Part shown: positions 1-8,940 of the stretch, in pieces
Position numbering within the stretch: position 1 is the first letter of the stretch
Layout of the letters: each line of letters opens with the position of its first letter
NCBI RefSeq assembly: GCF_900996245.1
Contig: NZ_CAAJGK010000052.1
Span: forward strand, 434,001 to 498,000
Origin: Paraburkholderia sp. BCC1886
GTDB taxonomy: Bacteria; Pseudomonadota; Gammaproteobacteria; Burkholderiales; Burkholderiaceae
Direction of reading: 5' to 3'
DNA length: 64,000 bases
The notes under the pieces: model-generated
Database searches by the model: none
What the model was told of the DNA's origin: nothing
The model's input: the letters and a program-made list of their open reading frames with translations, nothing else
Program-made: the position numbers and the translations under genes

Positions 1-749
1 TGGCGCAACTCATGTGGAACCGCTGTGGACGTAAACGGGGTAACTCTTGCGCCGTGAAAAATCGCCAAAAGTTACCCTCGACTACCCGCTGCTTCCGCAC
101 ATTCCGTGCATCCGGTTATGCGGTTGGCAAACCGATGATTCATTTAGGTAAATCGGGGTTATCCACAGAAATCGAGTCAGCTTGTTAACTGTTACTACGT
201 ATACATACGGTAAACCTGTAAACAGAAAGACCGCGGTGATCTGGAAGCAGCAGCAAGAACTCGTCACGTTTAAAACCCGCGGCAAATCGCCCCCTTAAGC
301 AAAGCCCTCGACCAAACCGTCAATCACCGCAAAAAGGTCGCTTTTTCCGCAACTCGTGAAGATAACGTACGTTTTTACCGTTTTGCCAGCAGGTTCATGT
401 CTTTTCGGTCGAGCCTGAAAAAGCTATGGCACAATCGCCGTTCTTTTTCCGCGTGGTGCCTGCCTCTCACGGCACACGCAGCAACGGAACGGTGCCGGCC
501 AATCAGAATCTGAGTCAAACACGCCGGCTTCTTCACCGTGCCGTGCCGGATGCCACGCCGCACGCCTGAATGCGCCCGGCGCCGAGCGGCTGCGGCGCGT
601 ACCGATCATCCGATCGTAGACAACTCGCAACGCCTGTCACGCGAAGCGATCGCGACAGTGAGCGCCCATCGCGCTCACTCGGCCGCCGGTGTGCGCCGGC
701 TCGCGTCCGTTCGTCTGTCTGCTGTTGCGGCAAAGGAGAGCTCATCACG
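1..749. other. Non-coding stretch with a DnaA box; possible part of an origin region
   Basis: No convincing gene lies here; the short open frames lack ribosome binding sites and recognisable protein features. A perfect DnaA box TTATCCACA is at 159-167. At 181-203 the motif CTTGTTAACT is followed by TACTACG and TATAC; a close inverted copy lies at 3286-3312, beyond the next two genes. The left half is relatively rich in A+T for this GC-rich sequence. The right part (about 560-740) leads into the antiporter gene and should hold its promoter, which I could not fix. An origin role is inference. Confidence 0.4.
159..167 (+). promoter_or_regulatory. DnaA box TTATCCACA
   Basis: An exact match to the strong DnaA box consensus TTATNCACA, in a non-coding stretch. 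A second exact copy is at 3493-3501. Confidence 0.55.
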
Positions 750-1955
750 ATGAATTCGGCGTTTTCGTTTTTCCCCGCGTGGCCGCTCGCCCCCGACGCC
801 ATTTTTTGGGCGGGTCTGGCTTTGCTTGCCGCCGGTTTGTGCGGCGAATTGTGTTATCGCGCGTGGCGTCTGCCGCGCATTTCCGGTTATGCCGTTATCG
901 GGCTGATTGCCGGCGCGGCCGGCTTCGGCGTAATCGACGCCAATTCCGCCGGCGCTGCGCGCCCTTTGCTCGACGTCGCACTCGGTCTGCTGCTATTCGA
1001 ACTGGGCAGCCGCCTCGACTTGCGCTGGATTCGCCGTAACCCATGGCTGATTCTTTCCAGCATCGCAGAAGCCACACTCACTTTCGTGCTGGTTCTGCCG
1101 GTTCTGCTGTTCCTGCACGTTCCGTTGATGGTGGCCACGGTGCTCGCCGCCATCGCGATGGCCACCTCGCCCGCCATGGTGATTCAGCTCAAAACCGAAT
1201 TGCGCGCGGAAGGCCAGGTCACCCAACGTCTGTTGACGCTGACCGCGTTGAACAGCATGTACGCGGTCGTTATCGAAAAACTCGTGTCGAGCTGGCTGCA
1301 TCAGGAAATCTACGGCAACGTTTTCGCGACCATCCTGCAGCCGCTGTATCTGCTGGTCGGCTCGCTCGTTCTGGCTTATCTGCTCGCTCGCACCTGTACG
1401 TTGTTCTACCGTCGCCTGAACATGCACGACGAGCACTCGTTCGTCGCGCTATTCGGTCTCGTGCTGCTGGCCATTGCGGTCGCGCATCTGTTCAAGCTGT
1501 CGACGATTCTCGCGCTGCTCGCCGCCGGCATCATCGTTAAAAATCACGAGGCGCGTCCGCAGTTGTGGCCTCAGCATTTCGGCACGGCCGGCTGGCTGCT
1601 CACCGTAATTCTGTTCGTGCTGACGCTGACGTCGTTCGAATGGAAAGACATTGCGCTCGGCGGGGTGGCCGCACTGGGTCTGATCGTTGCGCGTCTGGTG
1701 GCGAAACTCGTCGGCGTGCTCGCCTTCGCGAGGCCAAGCGGGTTGAACTGGAAGCAGGGGCTCGCGCTCGGGCTATCGCTTTCACCCATGTCGGCACTCG
1801 CGTATCTGCTGGTCGACGATACCTACAACCTTTATCCGAATTTCGATCCGCAACTGCGCGCGATCGTCATGTGTTCGATCGTCGTGCTGCAGATTCTCGG
1901 GCCGTGGCTCGTGTATCGCAGCCTCGCGTTGGTGAACGAACGGCGCGAAGAGTAA
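750..1955 (+). CDS. Cation:proton antiporter, CPA2/Kef type
   Basis: A 401-residue integral membrane protein with about a dozen hydrophobic segments, predicted to exchange monovalent cations for protons at the inner membrane. The conserved CPA2-type stretch ATSPAMV is at residues 138-144. The protein ends with the membrane domain; there is no C-terminal RCK/TrkA-N nucleotide-binding domain as in KefB/KefC (about 600 residues), so glutathione-type gating is unlikely. The start at 750 is chosen because AAAGGAG stands about 13 bases upstream and hydrophobic sequence begins soon after; the frame stays open upstream to 570 but without protein-like sequence. The substrate ion cannot be told from sequence. 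Confidence 0.8.
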   Translation: MNSAFSFFPAWPLAPDAIFWAGLALLAAGLCGELCYRAWRLPRISGYAVIGLIAGAAGFGVIDANSAGAARPLLDVALGLLLFELGSRLDLRWIRRNPWLILSSIAEATLTFVLVLPVLLFLHVPLMVATVLAAIAMATSPAMVIQLKTELRAEGQVTQRLLTLTALNSMYAVVIEKLVSSWLHQEIYGNVFATILQPLYLLVGSLVLAYLLARTCTLFYRRLNMHDEHSFVALFGLVLLAIAVAHLFKLSTILALLAAGIIVKNHEARPQLWPQHFGTAGWLLTVILFVLTLTSFEWKDIALGGVAALGLIVARLVAKLVGVLAFARPSGLNWKQGLALGLSLSPMSALAYLLVDDTYNLYPNFDPQLRAIVMCSIVVLQILGPWLVYRSLALVNERREE

Positions 1956-2025
1956 TTCCAATTTATAAGCTTCAAACACGGCCGGGTATCTGACACCTCC
2001 CGGCCGTTCAGACTCAGGGGACGCC

Positions 2026-3141
2026 ATGTCACTCGAACCCTTCATCGATTCGAAGCCGTTTACTTTCGGCGTCGAACTCGAGATGCAGATCGTCAACACG
2101 CACGATTACGATTTGACCAAGGCCGGCTCGGATCTGCTGCGCCTGATCAAGGACGAAAAGATTCCCGGCAACATCACGCCGGAAATCACCGAAAGCATGA
2201 TCGAGCTGTCGACCGGCATCTGCACGACGCACGAACAGGCCGTCGCCGATCTGCGCACGATTCGCGACACGCTGGTGTCCGCGGCCGACCGGCTGAACGT
2301 CGGTCTGTGCGGCGGCGGCACGCATGCGTTCCAGCAATGGAGCGACCGGCAGATCGTCGATACACCGCGTTTTCAGTATCTTTCCGAGCTGTACGGCTAT
2401 CTCGCCAAGCAGTTCACGGTGTTCGGCCAGCACGTGCATATCGGTTGTCCGGATCCGAACAGTGCGCTGTATCTGCTGCATTCCATGTCGCGCTTCATTC
2501 CGCATTTCATCGCGCTGTCGGCGTCGTCGCCATTCGTGCAGGGCGTGGACACCGGTTTTCATTCGGCACGTCTGAATTCGGTGTTCGCATTTCCGCTGTC
2601 TGGCCGCGCACCGTTCGTGTTGACATGGGACAGCTTCGAGGAATATTTCTCGAAGATGGTCCACACGGGTGTGGTCAACAGCATGAAGGATTTTTACTGG
2701 GACATCCGGCCAAAGCCGGGCTTCGGCACGATCGAAGTACGGGTGATGGATACGCCGCTATCGGTGGATCGCGCGGCAGCGATTGCCTGCTACATTCAAA
2801 CGCTCGCGCGGCATCTGTTGCTCGACAAGCCGATCACCCCGCAGGAAGACGACTATCTCGTCTACACGTTCAACCGCTTCGAGGCGTGCCGTTTCGGTTT
2901 GGCCGGCACCTGTATCAATCCGCAGACGGGGGAACGCAAAACGATTTCCGAAGACATTCTGGAAACGCTGGACCGGATCGCACCGCATGCCGAGGCGCTG
3001 GGCTCGGGCAATGCACTCGCGGAAATCGGCGCGATTGCGCGTGGTCAGGTCAACGACGCAACCTGGTTGCGCGGTGTATTCGATCAGGAAAAGTCCTTGC
3101 ACGAAGCAGTGCGGCAACAATGTCTGCAATGGAGAGCGTGA
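2026..3141 (+). CDS. ybdK: Carboxylate-amine ligase, YbdK / glutamate-cysteine ligase type 2 family
   Basis: A 371-residue protein of the GCS2 family, which forms a gamma-glutamyl-cysteine-type amide bond using ATP. The N-terminal FGVELEMQ (residues 14-21), GGGTHAF (96-102) and GQHVHIG (134-140) motifs match the family's nucleotide and metal binding core, and the length fits YbdK proteins. It is not the classical GshA of glutathione synthesis, so physiological substrates are uncertain; YbdK proteins show only weak glutamate-cysteine ligase activity. It follows the antiporter by 70 bases on the same strand, with AGGGG before the start, and may be co-transcribed. A terminator follows directly. 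Confidence 0.85.
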   Translation: MSLEPFIDSKPFTFGVELEMQIVNTHDYDLTKAGSDLLRLIKDEKIPGNITPEITESMIELSTGICTTHEQAVADLRTIRDTLVSAADRLNVGLCGGGTHAFQQWSDRQIVDTPRFQYLSELYGYLAKQFTVFGQHVHIGCPDPNSALYLLHSMSRFIPHFIALSASSPFVQGVDTGFHSARLNSVFAFPLSGRAPFVLTWDSFEEYFSKMVHTGVVNSMKDFYWDIRPKPGFGTIEVRVMDTPLSVDRAAAIACYIQTLARHLLLDKPITPQEDDYLVYTFNRFEACRFGLAGTCINPQTGERKTISEDILETLDRIAPHAEALGSGNALAEIGAIARGQVNDATWLRGVFDQEKSLHEAVRQQCLQWRA

Positions 3142-3174
3142 GCCGGGTCATTCCGTTTGAAGTTGATTCGTAAG

Positions 3175-3203
3175 AAAACCCGCCATCGAGCGGGTTTTTT
3201 TTC
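3175..3203 (+). terminator. Rho-independent terminator after ybdK
   Basis: The stem AAACCCGC / GCGGGTTT encloses a six-base loop and is followed by an unbroken run of T, about 35 bases after the ybdK stop codon. Confidence 0.85.
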
Positions 3204-3711
3204 GTAATCAAATTTATCCTTTCTTCGCAATTCTTTTCAATTCATTTCCAGATCGCGTCGCTCAAGCTTTTTTATAAAGATGACGTATACAACGTAGTAG
3301 TAGTTAACAAGCACCGCATCTACCTGTGAACAACGGGATATTTCCCTGCAAAGTCAATGTGCTACGTAAACCATAAGCAAGTAGATCGAGCCGATATTGC
3401 AGGCTTGCGGAAAGGATAACTTTTGAACTCGCGATGGAGTCGGCGGACTTATCAAGATTCGATGCACAAGTCGTCCCCCTGTTTTCCCCGGGTTATCCAC
3501 AGCTTGCATTGGATAACTTAGCTGTGCGATTCGCAGCTCTCGCATAGAATGTCGTTTTCGCCGCTTGGGCTGCTGGAGCGGTAAATTTTTGAGATAGTTG
3601 AATCGTCTCGTCTGCTGTAGGGCGGGGCTACCCCACACAGGCTACGGTCGAGTCTGGCGAACAGTTCGCCGGCAAGGCACGCAGGCTATCAATACACACG
3701 AATTGAAGATT
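3204..3711. other. AT-rich non-coding stretch with DnaA box; candidate origin element
   Basis: About 500 bases without a gene. The first 100 bases are clearly AT-rich for this genome. The segment 3286-3312 is an inverted, slightly diverged copy of the CTTGTTAACT...TACTACG...TATAC element at 181-203. A perfect DnaA box TTATCCACA is at 3493-3501, and TGTGAACAA at 3325-3333 is a near match on the other strand. The combination of AT-rich stretch, DnaA boxes and a closeness to parABS resembles a replication origin, but this is inference. The promoter of the MarR gene must also lie here. Confidence 0.45.
3493..3501 (+). promoter_or_regulatory. DnaA box TTATCCACA
   Basis: An exact match to the DnaA box consensus, 200 bases to the right of the AT-rich stretch and 210 bases before the MarR start codon. 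Confidence 0.55.
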
Positions 3712-4350
3712 ATGAGCGAAGGCGTATACGGTGAACTGGCAAGTGGGCGCGTGACTCACAGCCTATTGCGATTGAGTACGGCCATGCGGAGCCAGGCTTG
3801 GGACTGGGCGGAAGGCGCCGGTCTCACGCCGACCCAGGGCGAAATCCTGGTGTTGCTGATGCAGCGCAAAGGCCCGATGCGTCTAGGCGAAATCGCGCGC
3901 GAAACAGCGTTGACCGCAGCGACCACCAGCGACGCGGTCAGCACGCTGGAAACCAAGGGTCTGGTCGAAAAACGCCGTGCCCTCGACGACGGCCGTGCAC
4001 TCGCGGTACGCCTGACGGCTCGCGGCCGGACTGCTGCGAAGCGTGCCGTGCAATGGCCGGATTTTCTGGCCAAGGCAGTCGGCGCATTGCGCGACGACGA
4101 ACAGGCAGTGTTCTACCGCACGCTGCTCAAGACCGTGCATCACCTCGAAGCCGAGGGCACGATTCCGCCGCACCGGATGTGTCTGAGCTGCACGCATTTC
4201 GAGCCGAGCAAGAATCCGAAGAAGACGCCGCATCAATGCGCGCTGCTCGGGCTGAAGATGCTGGACACCGACGTGCGTCTCGACTGCTCGGTGTACGAAA
4301 TCGCCGACCTCACCACCCAGAAGAAGACCTGGAAGATCTTCGCGCAGTAA
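3712..4350 (+). CDS. MarR-family regulator with cysteine-rich C-terminal tail
   Basis: A 212-residue protein. Residues about 15-145 form a MarR-type winged helix: LTPTQGEILVLL, then LGEIARETALTAATTSDAVSTLE as recognition region, then the DDGRA wing (92-96). MarR proteins bind palindromic operators as dimers and usually release DNA on binding a ligand. The unusual part is residues 150-212, which hold Cys157, Cys160, His162, His174, Cys176 and Cys192, a pattern suited to binding a metal or Fe-S cluster. The start at 3712 begins with typical MarR sequence; the frame is open upstream without an RBS. The regulated gene is unknown; the amidotransferase 150 bases downstream is a candidate. Confidence 0.8.
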   Translation: MSEGVYGELASGRVTHSLLRLSTAMRSQAWDWAEGAGLTPTQGEILVLLMQRKGPMRLGEIARETALTAATTSDAVSTLETKGLVEKRRALDDGRALAVRLTARGRTAAKRAVQWPDFLAKAVGALRDDEQAVFYRTLLKTVHHLEAEGTIPPHRMCLSCTHFEPSKNPKKTPHQCALLGLKMLDTDVRLDCSVYEIADLTTQKKTWKIFAQ

Positions 4351-4499
4351 GGCGCGATCTTCGGGACAATCCGCTACACTGCCAAGCCGGCTGCGGTCTG
4401 CGGGAGTCGAAACGTTCACGCCGTTCGACACCGGCGGCCCGCTGCCCGGAGCGCCGCGTAGCGGCACGTCTTTAGTCAACCTGAAGGTGGAACAGGGCG

Positions 4500-5213
4500 A
4501 TGAATCGCGAAGTTCTGGCCATTCGCCACGTGCACTTCGAAGATCTGGGCAGTCTGGAGCTCGTCCTTGGCGAGCGTGGACGCCCGGTTCGCTATCTCGA
4601 CGTTGGCTTCGCGCGCATCGAGGCACCGGACCCGCTCGCCGCGTCTTTGCTGGTGGTGCTCGGCGGCCCGATCAGCGCCTCTGACGATGCGCATTATCCG
4701 CATCTGACGCCGCTGCTGGCAATGCTCGAAAAGCGTATCGCGGCAGGCTTGCCGACGCTCGGCATCTGCCTCGGCGCACAACTCATCGCGCGAGCGCTTG
4801 GCGCGCGCGTCTATGCCGCGGGCCATACGGAACTCGGCTGGACTCCGCTCACGCTGACCGACGCCGGTCGCGTCTCGCCGCTGCGTCATGTGGACGGCGC
4901 ACTCACTTCGATGCTGCACTGGCACGGCGATACCTTCGATCTTCCCGATAACGCCACGCGCCTCGCTTCCACCCCCGCCTGCGAAAATCAGGCATTCGCG
5001 TGGGGCCAGCATGTGCTCGGCTTGCAATGTCATCCGGAGATTCGCGCGGACCGCTTCGAGCCCTGGCTGATCGGTAACGCAGGCGAGATCGCAGGGCATG
5101 GCATCGACGCACGGCAGTTGCGGGCGCAGACCGCGCAGTTCGCGCCGACGCTGGAAACCGCCGCGTGCCGCATGTTCGGCGAGTGGCTCGATCAGGTCGA
5201 GCCGACCGCCTGA
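4500..5213 (+). CDS. Class I glutamine amidotransferase-like protein
   Basis: A 237-residue stand-alone class I GATase domain, related to the glutaminase half of GMP synthase. The nucleophile is Cys90 in GICLGAQ and the catalytic His178-Glu180 lie in CHPE, so the triad is intact. The oxyanion-region LGGPIS motif is at residues 54-59. No synthase domain is attached, so the ammonia acceptor or alternative substrate (for example a gamma-glutamyl amide) is unknown. AAGGTGG precedes the start codon. It sits between the MarR regulator and an ene-reductase gene, all on the plus strand. Confidence 0.85.
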   Translation: MNREVLAIRHVHFEDLGSLELVLGERGRPVRYLDVGFARIEAPDPLAASLLVVLGGPISASDDAHYPHLTPLLAMLEKRIAAGLPTLGICLGAQLIARALGARVYAAGHTELGWTPLTLTDAGRVSPLRHVDGALTSMLHWHGDTFDLPDNATRLASTPACENQAFAWGQHVLGLQCHPEIRADRFEPWLIGNAGEIAGHGIDARQLRAQTAQFAPTLETAACRMFGEWLDQVEPTA

Positions 5214-5313
5214 AGCGGCGCGTTCCGGCAGGCAGTCACGAGCAGCACACTACGAGCAGCAAGCGGCTCGCGGTGCTATGCTCGACCGCTCTCCTGTTTC
5301 GACTGGAACTCCC

Positions 5314-6426
5314 ATGAGCGCGCTCTTCTCTTCGCTCACGCTGCGTAGCGTGACGCTTCCCAATCGTATCGTCGTGTCGCCGATGTGCCAGTATTCCGCC
5401 GATCGCGGCGAGGCGACCGAATGGCATCTGATTCATCTCGGCAGTCTGGCTTTATCCGGAGCGAGCTTGCTGTGTATCGAGGCGACGGCGGTCGAACCCG
5501 ACGGCCGAATCACCCCCGGCGATCTCGGTCTGTGGGACGACGCCACCGAAGCGGCACTCGTGCCGGTGCTGGCCGCAATCCGCAAGCACTCGTCTATCAA
5601 GGTCGCCATGCAGTTGGGGCATGCCGGGCGCAAGGCGTCGAGTCACGCGCCCTGGGATGGCGGTCAGCTGATTCCAGTGGCGCAAGGTGGCTGGCTGCCG
5701 CATGCGCCGTCGTCGCTGCCGCATAAAGCAGGTGAAGAGCCGCCGTTGGCGCTCGATACCGCCGGCCTCAACCGTCTTCGCGAAGCCTTCGCCGCGTCCG
5801 CACGCCGCGCCGCACGACTCGGTCTCGATGCACTCGAAGTGCATGCCGCGCACGGTTATCTGCTGCATCAATTTCTCTCGCCGATCGCGAATCAACGTAA
5901 CGACGAATACGGTGGCTCGCTCGAGAATCGCATGCGTTTTCCGCTGGAGATTTTCGACATCGTGCGTGCCGCGTTTCCGGCCGACAAGCCGGTCGGCGTG
6001 CGTGTGTCGGCGACCGATTGGGTCGACGGCGGCTGGACCCTCGAAGAGACCATCGCATTCGCGCAGGAACTGAAGAAACGCGGCTGCGACTGGATCGATG
6101 TGTCGTCCGGCGGTGTGTCGCCGTTGCAGAAGATTCCGCTCGAACCGGGTTATCAGATTCCGTTCGCCAAAGCAGTCAGGCAGGCGACGGGATTGACCAC
6201 CATCGGTGTCGGTCTGATCACCGACCCGTTGCATGCCGAGCAACTGATCGAAGCGGGCGACGCCGATCTGATCGCGCTGGCTCGCGCGCTGCTGTATAAC
6301 CCGCGCTGGCCGTGGCACGCCGCTGCTCAGTTGGGTGCGACGGTCGAAGCACCGCCGCAGTACTGGCGTTCGCAACCGCGCGAACAGAAGGCGTTGTTCG
6401 GCGACATCTCGTTTGGTCAACGTTAG
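5314..6426 (+). CDS. NADH:flavin oxidoreductase / old yellow enzyme, YqjM-like
   Basis: A 370-residue FMN-dependent TIM-barrel protein. Cys25 in SPMCQYS corresponds to the redox-tuning cysteine of the thermophilic-like (YqjM) old yellow enzymes, His177 and His180 in HAAHGYLLHQF bind the substrate carbonyl, and QLGHAGRK lies near residue 100. Such enzymes reduce activated C=C bonds with NAD(P)H. The start at 5314 gives the canonical N-terminus (LFSSLTLRSVTLPNRI); an in-frame ATG at 5278 is a less likely alternative. It follows the amidotransferase gene by 100 bases. Confidence 0.88.
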   Translation: MSALFSSLTLRSVTLPNRIVVSPMCQYSADRGEATEWHLIHLGSLALSGASLLCIEATAVEPDGRITPGDLGLWDDATEAALVPVLAAIRKHSSIKVAMQLGHAGRKASSHAPWDGGQLIPVAQGGWLPHAPSSLPHKAGEEPPLALDTAGLNRLREAFAASARRAARLGLDALEVHAAHGYLLHQFLSPIANQRNDEYGGSLENRMRFPLEIFDIVRAAFPADKPVGVRVSATDWVDGGWTLEETIAFAQELKKRGCDWIDVSSGGVSPLQKIPLEPGYQIPFAKAVRQATGLTTIGVGLITDPLHAEQLIEAGDADLIALARALLYNPRWPWHAAAQLGATVEAPPQYWRSQPREQKALFGDISFGQR

Positions 6427-6674
6427 GCCGACGACCCGGCACGAGCGGCATGCGCGCGCAGTCTCGATGACGGTTGAACGAAGCCGCTCCGAGCGTGTAG
6501 GATGCCGGATGTGTGACGCGTGAGCGTCACGAGTCGACGCGGCGCTCGCAGGGCGCCGCGTTTGCTATCCGCGTCGGAAAAGCAGCGCGTGAGACGCGGC
6601 GGCCAGCGCGGCTGCCAGCGCGGCGGCCAGCGCGGCCGGAACTTCACCCACCGTTCTTCACAAGGATTCATTCA

Positions 6675-7232
6675 ATGAGTTCACGCAGGATCGCCGTGCG
6701 CCGCTCGGGTGTGCACGGCAAAGGCGTGTTTGCCAATGAGCCGATCGCGGCGGGCGAACGGTTGATCGAATACAAGGGTGAGCGCATCTCCTGGAAAGAA
6801 GCATTGCGTCGTCATCCGCACGATCCGGCCGAACCCAATCACACGTTTTATTTCGCGCTCGATAGCGGCAAGGTGATCGACGGCAAGGTGGACGGCAACA
6901 GCGCCCGCTGGATCAATCACTCGTGCGCGCCGAATTGCGAAGCCGAAGAAATCGACGGGCATGTGTACGTGCATGCGTTGCGCGATATCGCCGAAGGCGA
7001 CGAGCTGTTTTATGACTACGGGCTCGTCATCGATGCGCGGCAGACCAAAAAGCTGAAGCAGGAATACGAATGCCGCTGCGGCGCACGCAAGTGCCGCGGC
7101 ACGATGCTGGCGCCGCCGGAGAAAGAGAAGGGCGCGGCTAAAACGGCGAAGACGGCGAAGTCCGCAAAGTCTGCGAAGGCGTCGAAGAAGGCCAGGCCTG
7201 AGAAGGAAGAAAAGAAGTCGAAGAAAAAATGA
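6675..7232 (+). CDS. SET-domain protein-lysine methyltransferase with lysine-rich tail
   Basis: A 185-residue protein. Residues 4-120 are a complete SET domain: GVHGKGVFA (12-20), RWINHSCAPN (78-87) and YDYG (113-116), the AdoMet-binding and catalytic pseudoknot of eukaryotic-type lysine methyltransferases. A post-SET zinc cysteine set follows (Cys133, Cys135, Cys140, with Cys84 of NHSC as fourth ligand). Residues 148-185 are a low-complexity tail of AK, TAK and SAK units ending in KKSKKK, like histone H1 or bacterial H1-like proteins. The start at 6675 has AAGGA eight bases upstream. The target is unknown; the tail may bind DNA or be methylated itself. Confidence 0.88.
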   Translation: MSSRRIAVRRSGVHGKGVFANEPIAAGERLIEYKGERISWKEALRRHPHDPAEPNHTFYFALDSGKVIDGKVDGNSARWINHSCAPNCEAEEIDGHVYVHALRDIAEGDELFYDYGLVIDARQTKKLKQEYECRCGARKCRGTMLAPPEKEKGAAKTAKTAKSAKSAKASKKARPEKEEKKSKKK

Positions 7233-7301
7233 GGCGCCGGTCGCCGGTCGTTCGGAAGCTGTTCCATCTAACGGCCGGCTATCTGGCGAGGCTTTGAAGA
7301 A

Positions 7302-8804
7302 TTACACATCCATCGGCGCCGAGAGCGCCGTTTTTTTCGCCGGCCGTCGCTCTTCGACAGACGGAGCAGGCTTTACGCTCGCCGGCATCAACGGCACGCG
7401 AACGATAAAGCGCGCTCCACCCTCCGGCGCGTCTTCGTAATGCACGCTGCCATGATGCAGCACCATGATGTCGTGCACGATCGCGAGACCGAGACCCGCA
7501 CCGCTATCCACGCCGCTATCGCTCTGACCGTCGCCGCGAAAGAAACGCTTGAACAGATCGGACTGCTGCTTGTGCGGGACGCCCGCACCGTTGTCTTCCA
7601 CAGCGATCTCGGCCATGCGTTGTTCGCCGATCAGCGCTTGCGACACCGTCACCGTAATGCGGCCGCCGTCGACGCGCGAAGGCGGCACGTACTTGAGGGC
7701 GTTATCCAGCAGATTGGCGATCACCTCGTGCAGCAGAACAGGATTGCCGCGTGCCATGAGCGGATGATCGTTGGTCGGATCGTCGAGACGCTGGAAGCCC
7801 AGATCGATATGGAATGTCAGCGCGCGCGGCACCCATTCGGCGCCGGTATCGAATGCGAGCGCGGCCATATCCACGTTGACGAAACGGGCTGCCTGTTCGC
7901 CCGGCTCGGCGCGTGCGAGCGAGAGCAACTGATTCGATAGCCGCACGGCGCGATCCGCCGCGGCGCGTAACTCGCGCACGGCGACCAGCGCCTGTTGCGG
8001 ATCGCGCGCGACCGCAGCCTGTTCGGCGTGCAGCTTCACCGCGGTAAGCGGCGTGCGCAACTGATGCGCGGCGTCGGCGATGAATTTGCGTTGCCCGTCG
8101 AGTGCCGTTTTCAGCCGGTCGAGCAGCGCGTTCAGTGCGCCGGTGAGCGGGCGGATTTCGACCGGCACATAAGTCTCGTCGACCGGTTCGAGCGACGTGT
8201 GGGTTTGCCGGTTCAGCGAGTCGGCGAGGTCCGTCAGCGGATTGAGCTGCTGATTGACGACGCGCCACACGATCACCCAGCCGGCCAGCAGCAACAGCAG
8301 CAACGGCATCATGATCGCGACCAGAAATTCGGCGGCAATCTGGAACCGGTGATGCACCGGCTGTCCGACCTCGATGACGATCGGATTGCCGACCGGTTGA
8401 TCCACGCGAACCTGCGCGACCCGCACCGTCACGCCTTCGTGCTGCGCTTCGAACACGTACGCGTAGTGCATCCGGCGCACGCTGGTGCCTTGCAGCGGAA
8501 GGTTGCGGTCGCCGGCAATTTCCGTCTCGCCATTGCTGATGCGAAAGACCAGCTGTTCGACCGGGTCCGAGAACATGGCCTGAGCGAGCGGCGTCACCGC
8601 TGCCTTGGCGTTCGGCCCAGCAATCTGAACCTGCTTGGAGATGGCCGTCGCCATGTCGGCAAGCGAACGGTCGACCACGTGCTGGGTGTATTGCCACGCC
8701 AGCCAGTAGGCGATCAGCCCGCTCATCAGTGCGAGCAGCGAGAGGGGAGCGGCGAGGCGCCGCAACAGCGTGCGGCGCAGACTATTGGCGGCCAGCTGGG
8801 GCAT
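7302..8804 (-). CDS. Sensor histidine kinase, TctE-like
   Basis: A 500-residue inner membrane kinase. It has an N-terminal membrane segment (about 17-40), a periplasmic sensor region of the 2CSK type (about 40-155), a second membrane segment (about 157-183), a HAMP-like linker, the H-box AAHQLRTPLT with His247, then N-box (NLLDNALKYV), G1 (DNGAGVP) and G2 (GAGLGLAI). It should autophosphorylate and pass phosphate to the regulator encoded just upstream. The ATG at 8804 leads into the expected LRRTLLRRL N-terminus; a GTG at 8876 would add 24 residues. Neither has a good ribosome binding site. The last bases overlap a terminator used by the convergent gene. Confidence 0.9.
   Translation of the reverse strand: MPQLAANSLRRTLLRRLAAPLSLLALMSGLIAYWLAWQYTQHVVDRSLADMATAISKQVQIAGPNAKAAVTPLAQAMFSDPVEQLVFRISNGETEIAGDRNLPLQGTSVRRMHYAYVFEAQHEGVTVRVAQVRVDQPVGNPIVIEVGQPVHHRFQIAAEFLVAIMMPLLLLLLAGWVIVWRVVNQQLNPLTDLADSLNRQTHTSLEPVDETYVPVEIRPLTGALNALLDRLKTALDGQRKFIADAAHQLRTPLTAVKLHAEQAAVARDPQQALVAVRELRAAADRAVRLSNQLLSLARAEPGEQAARFVNVDMAALAFDTGAEWVPRALTFHIDLGFQRLDDPTNDHPLMARGNPVLLHEVIANLLDNALKYVPPSRVDGGRITVTVSQALIGEQRMAEIAVEDNGAGVPHKQQSDLFKRFFRGDGQSDSGVDSGAGLGLAIVHDIMVLHHGSVHYEDAPEGGARFIVRVPLMPASVKPAPSVEERRPAKKTALSAPMDV
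7315..7337 (+). terminator. Rho-independent terminator of the SET gene, inside the 3' end of the kinase gene
   Basis: The stem GGCGC-CGAGA-GCGCC is followed by G and seven T on the plus strand. It lies 80 bases after the SET stop codon and within the last 36 bases of the convergent histidine kinase gene. Confidence 0.7.
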
Positions 8805-8940
8805 GATCGAACGCGCGGAAAGTGGCGGCGACGAGCACCGCGAAAATGTGCCGGTGGCCGGCGAACTACGCGTCACGCGCGTGTTGCCGGCCCGGCGTCG
8901 TCAGGCCGCCACCGAAAACGGTGGGCGGCCGTTGCGACGA

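Noticed and set aside
375..753. Small overlapping frames before the antiporter gene
   Set aside because: Basic, low-complexity translations without ribosome binding sites; the real gene begins at 750.
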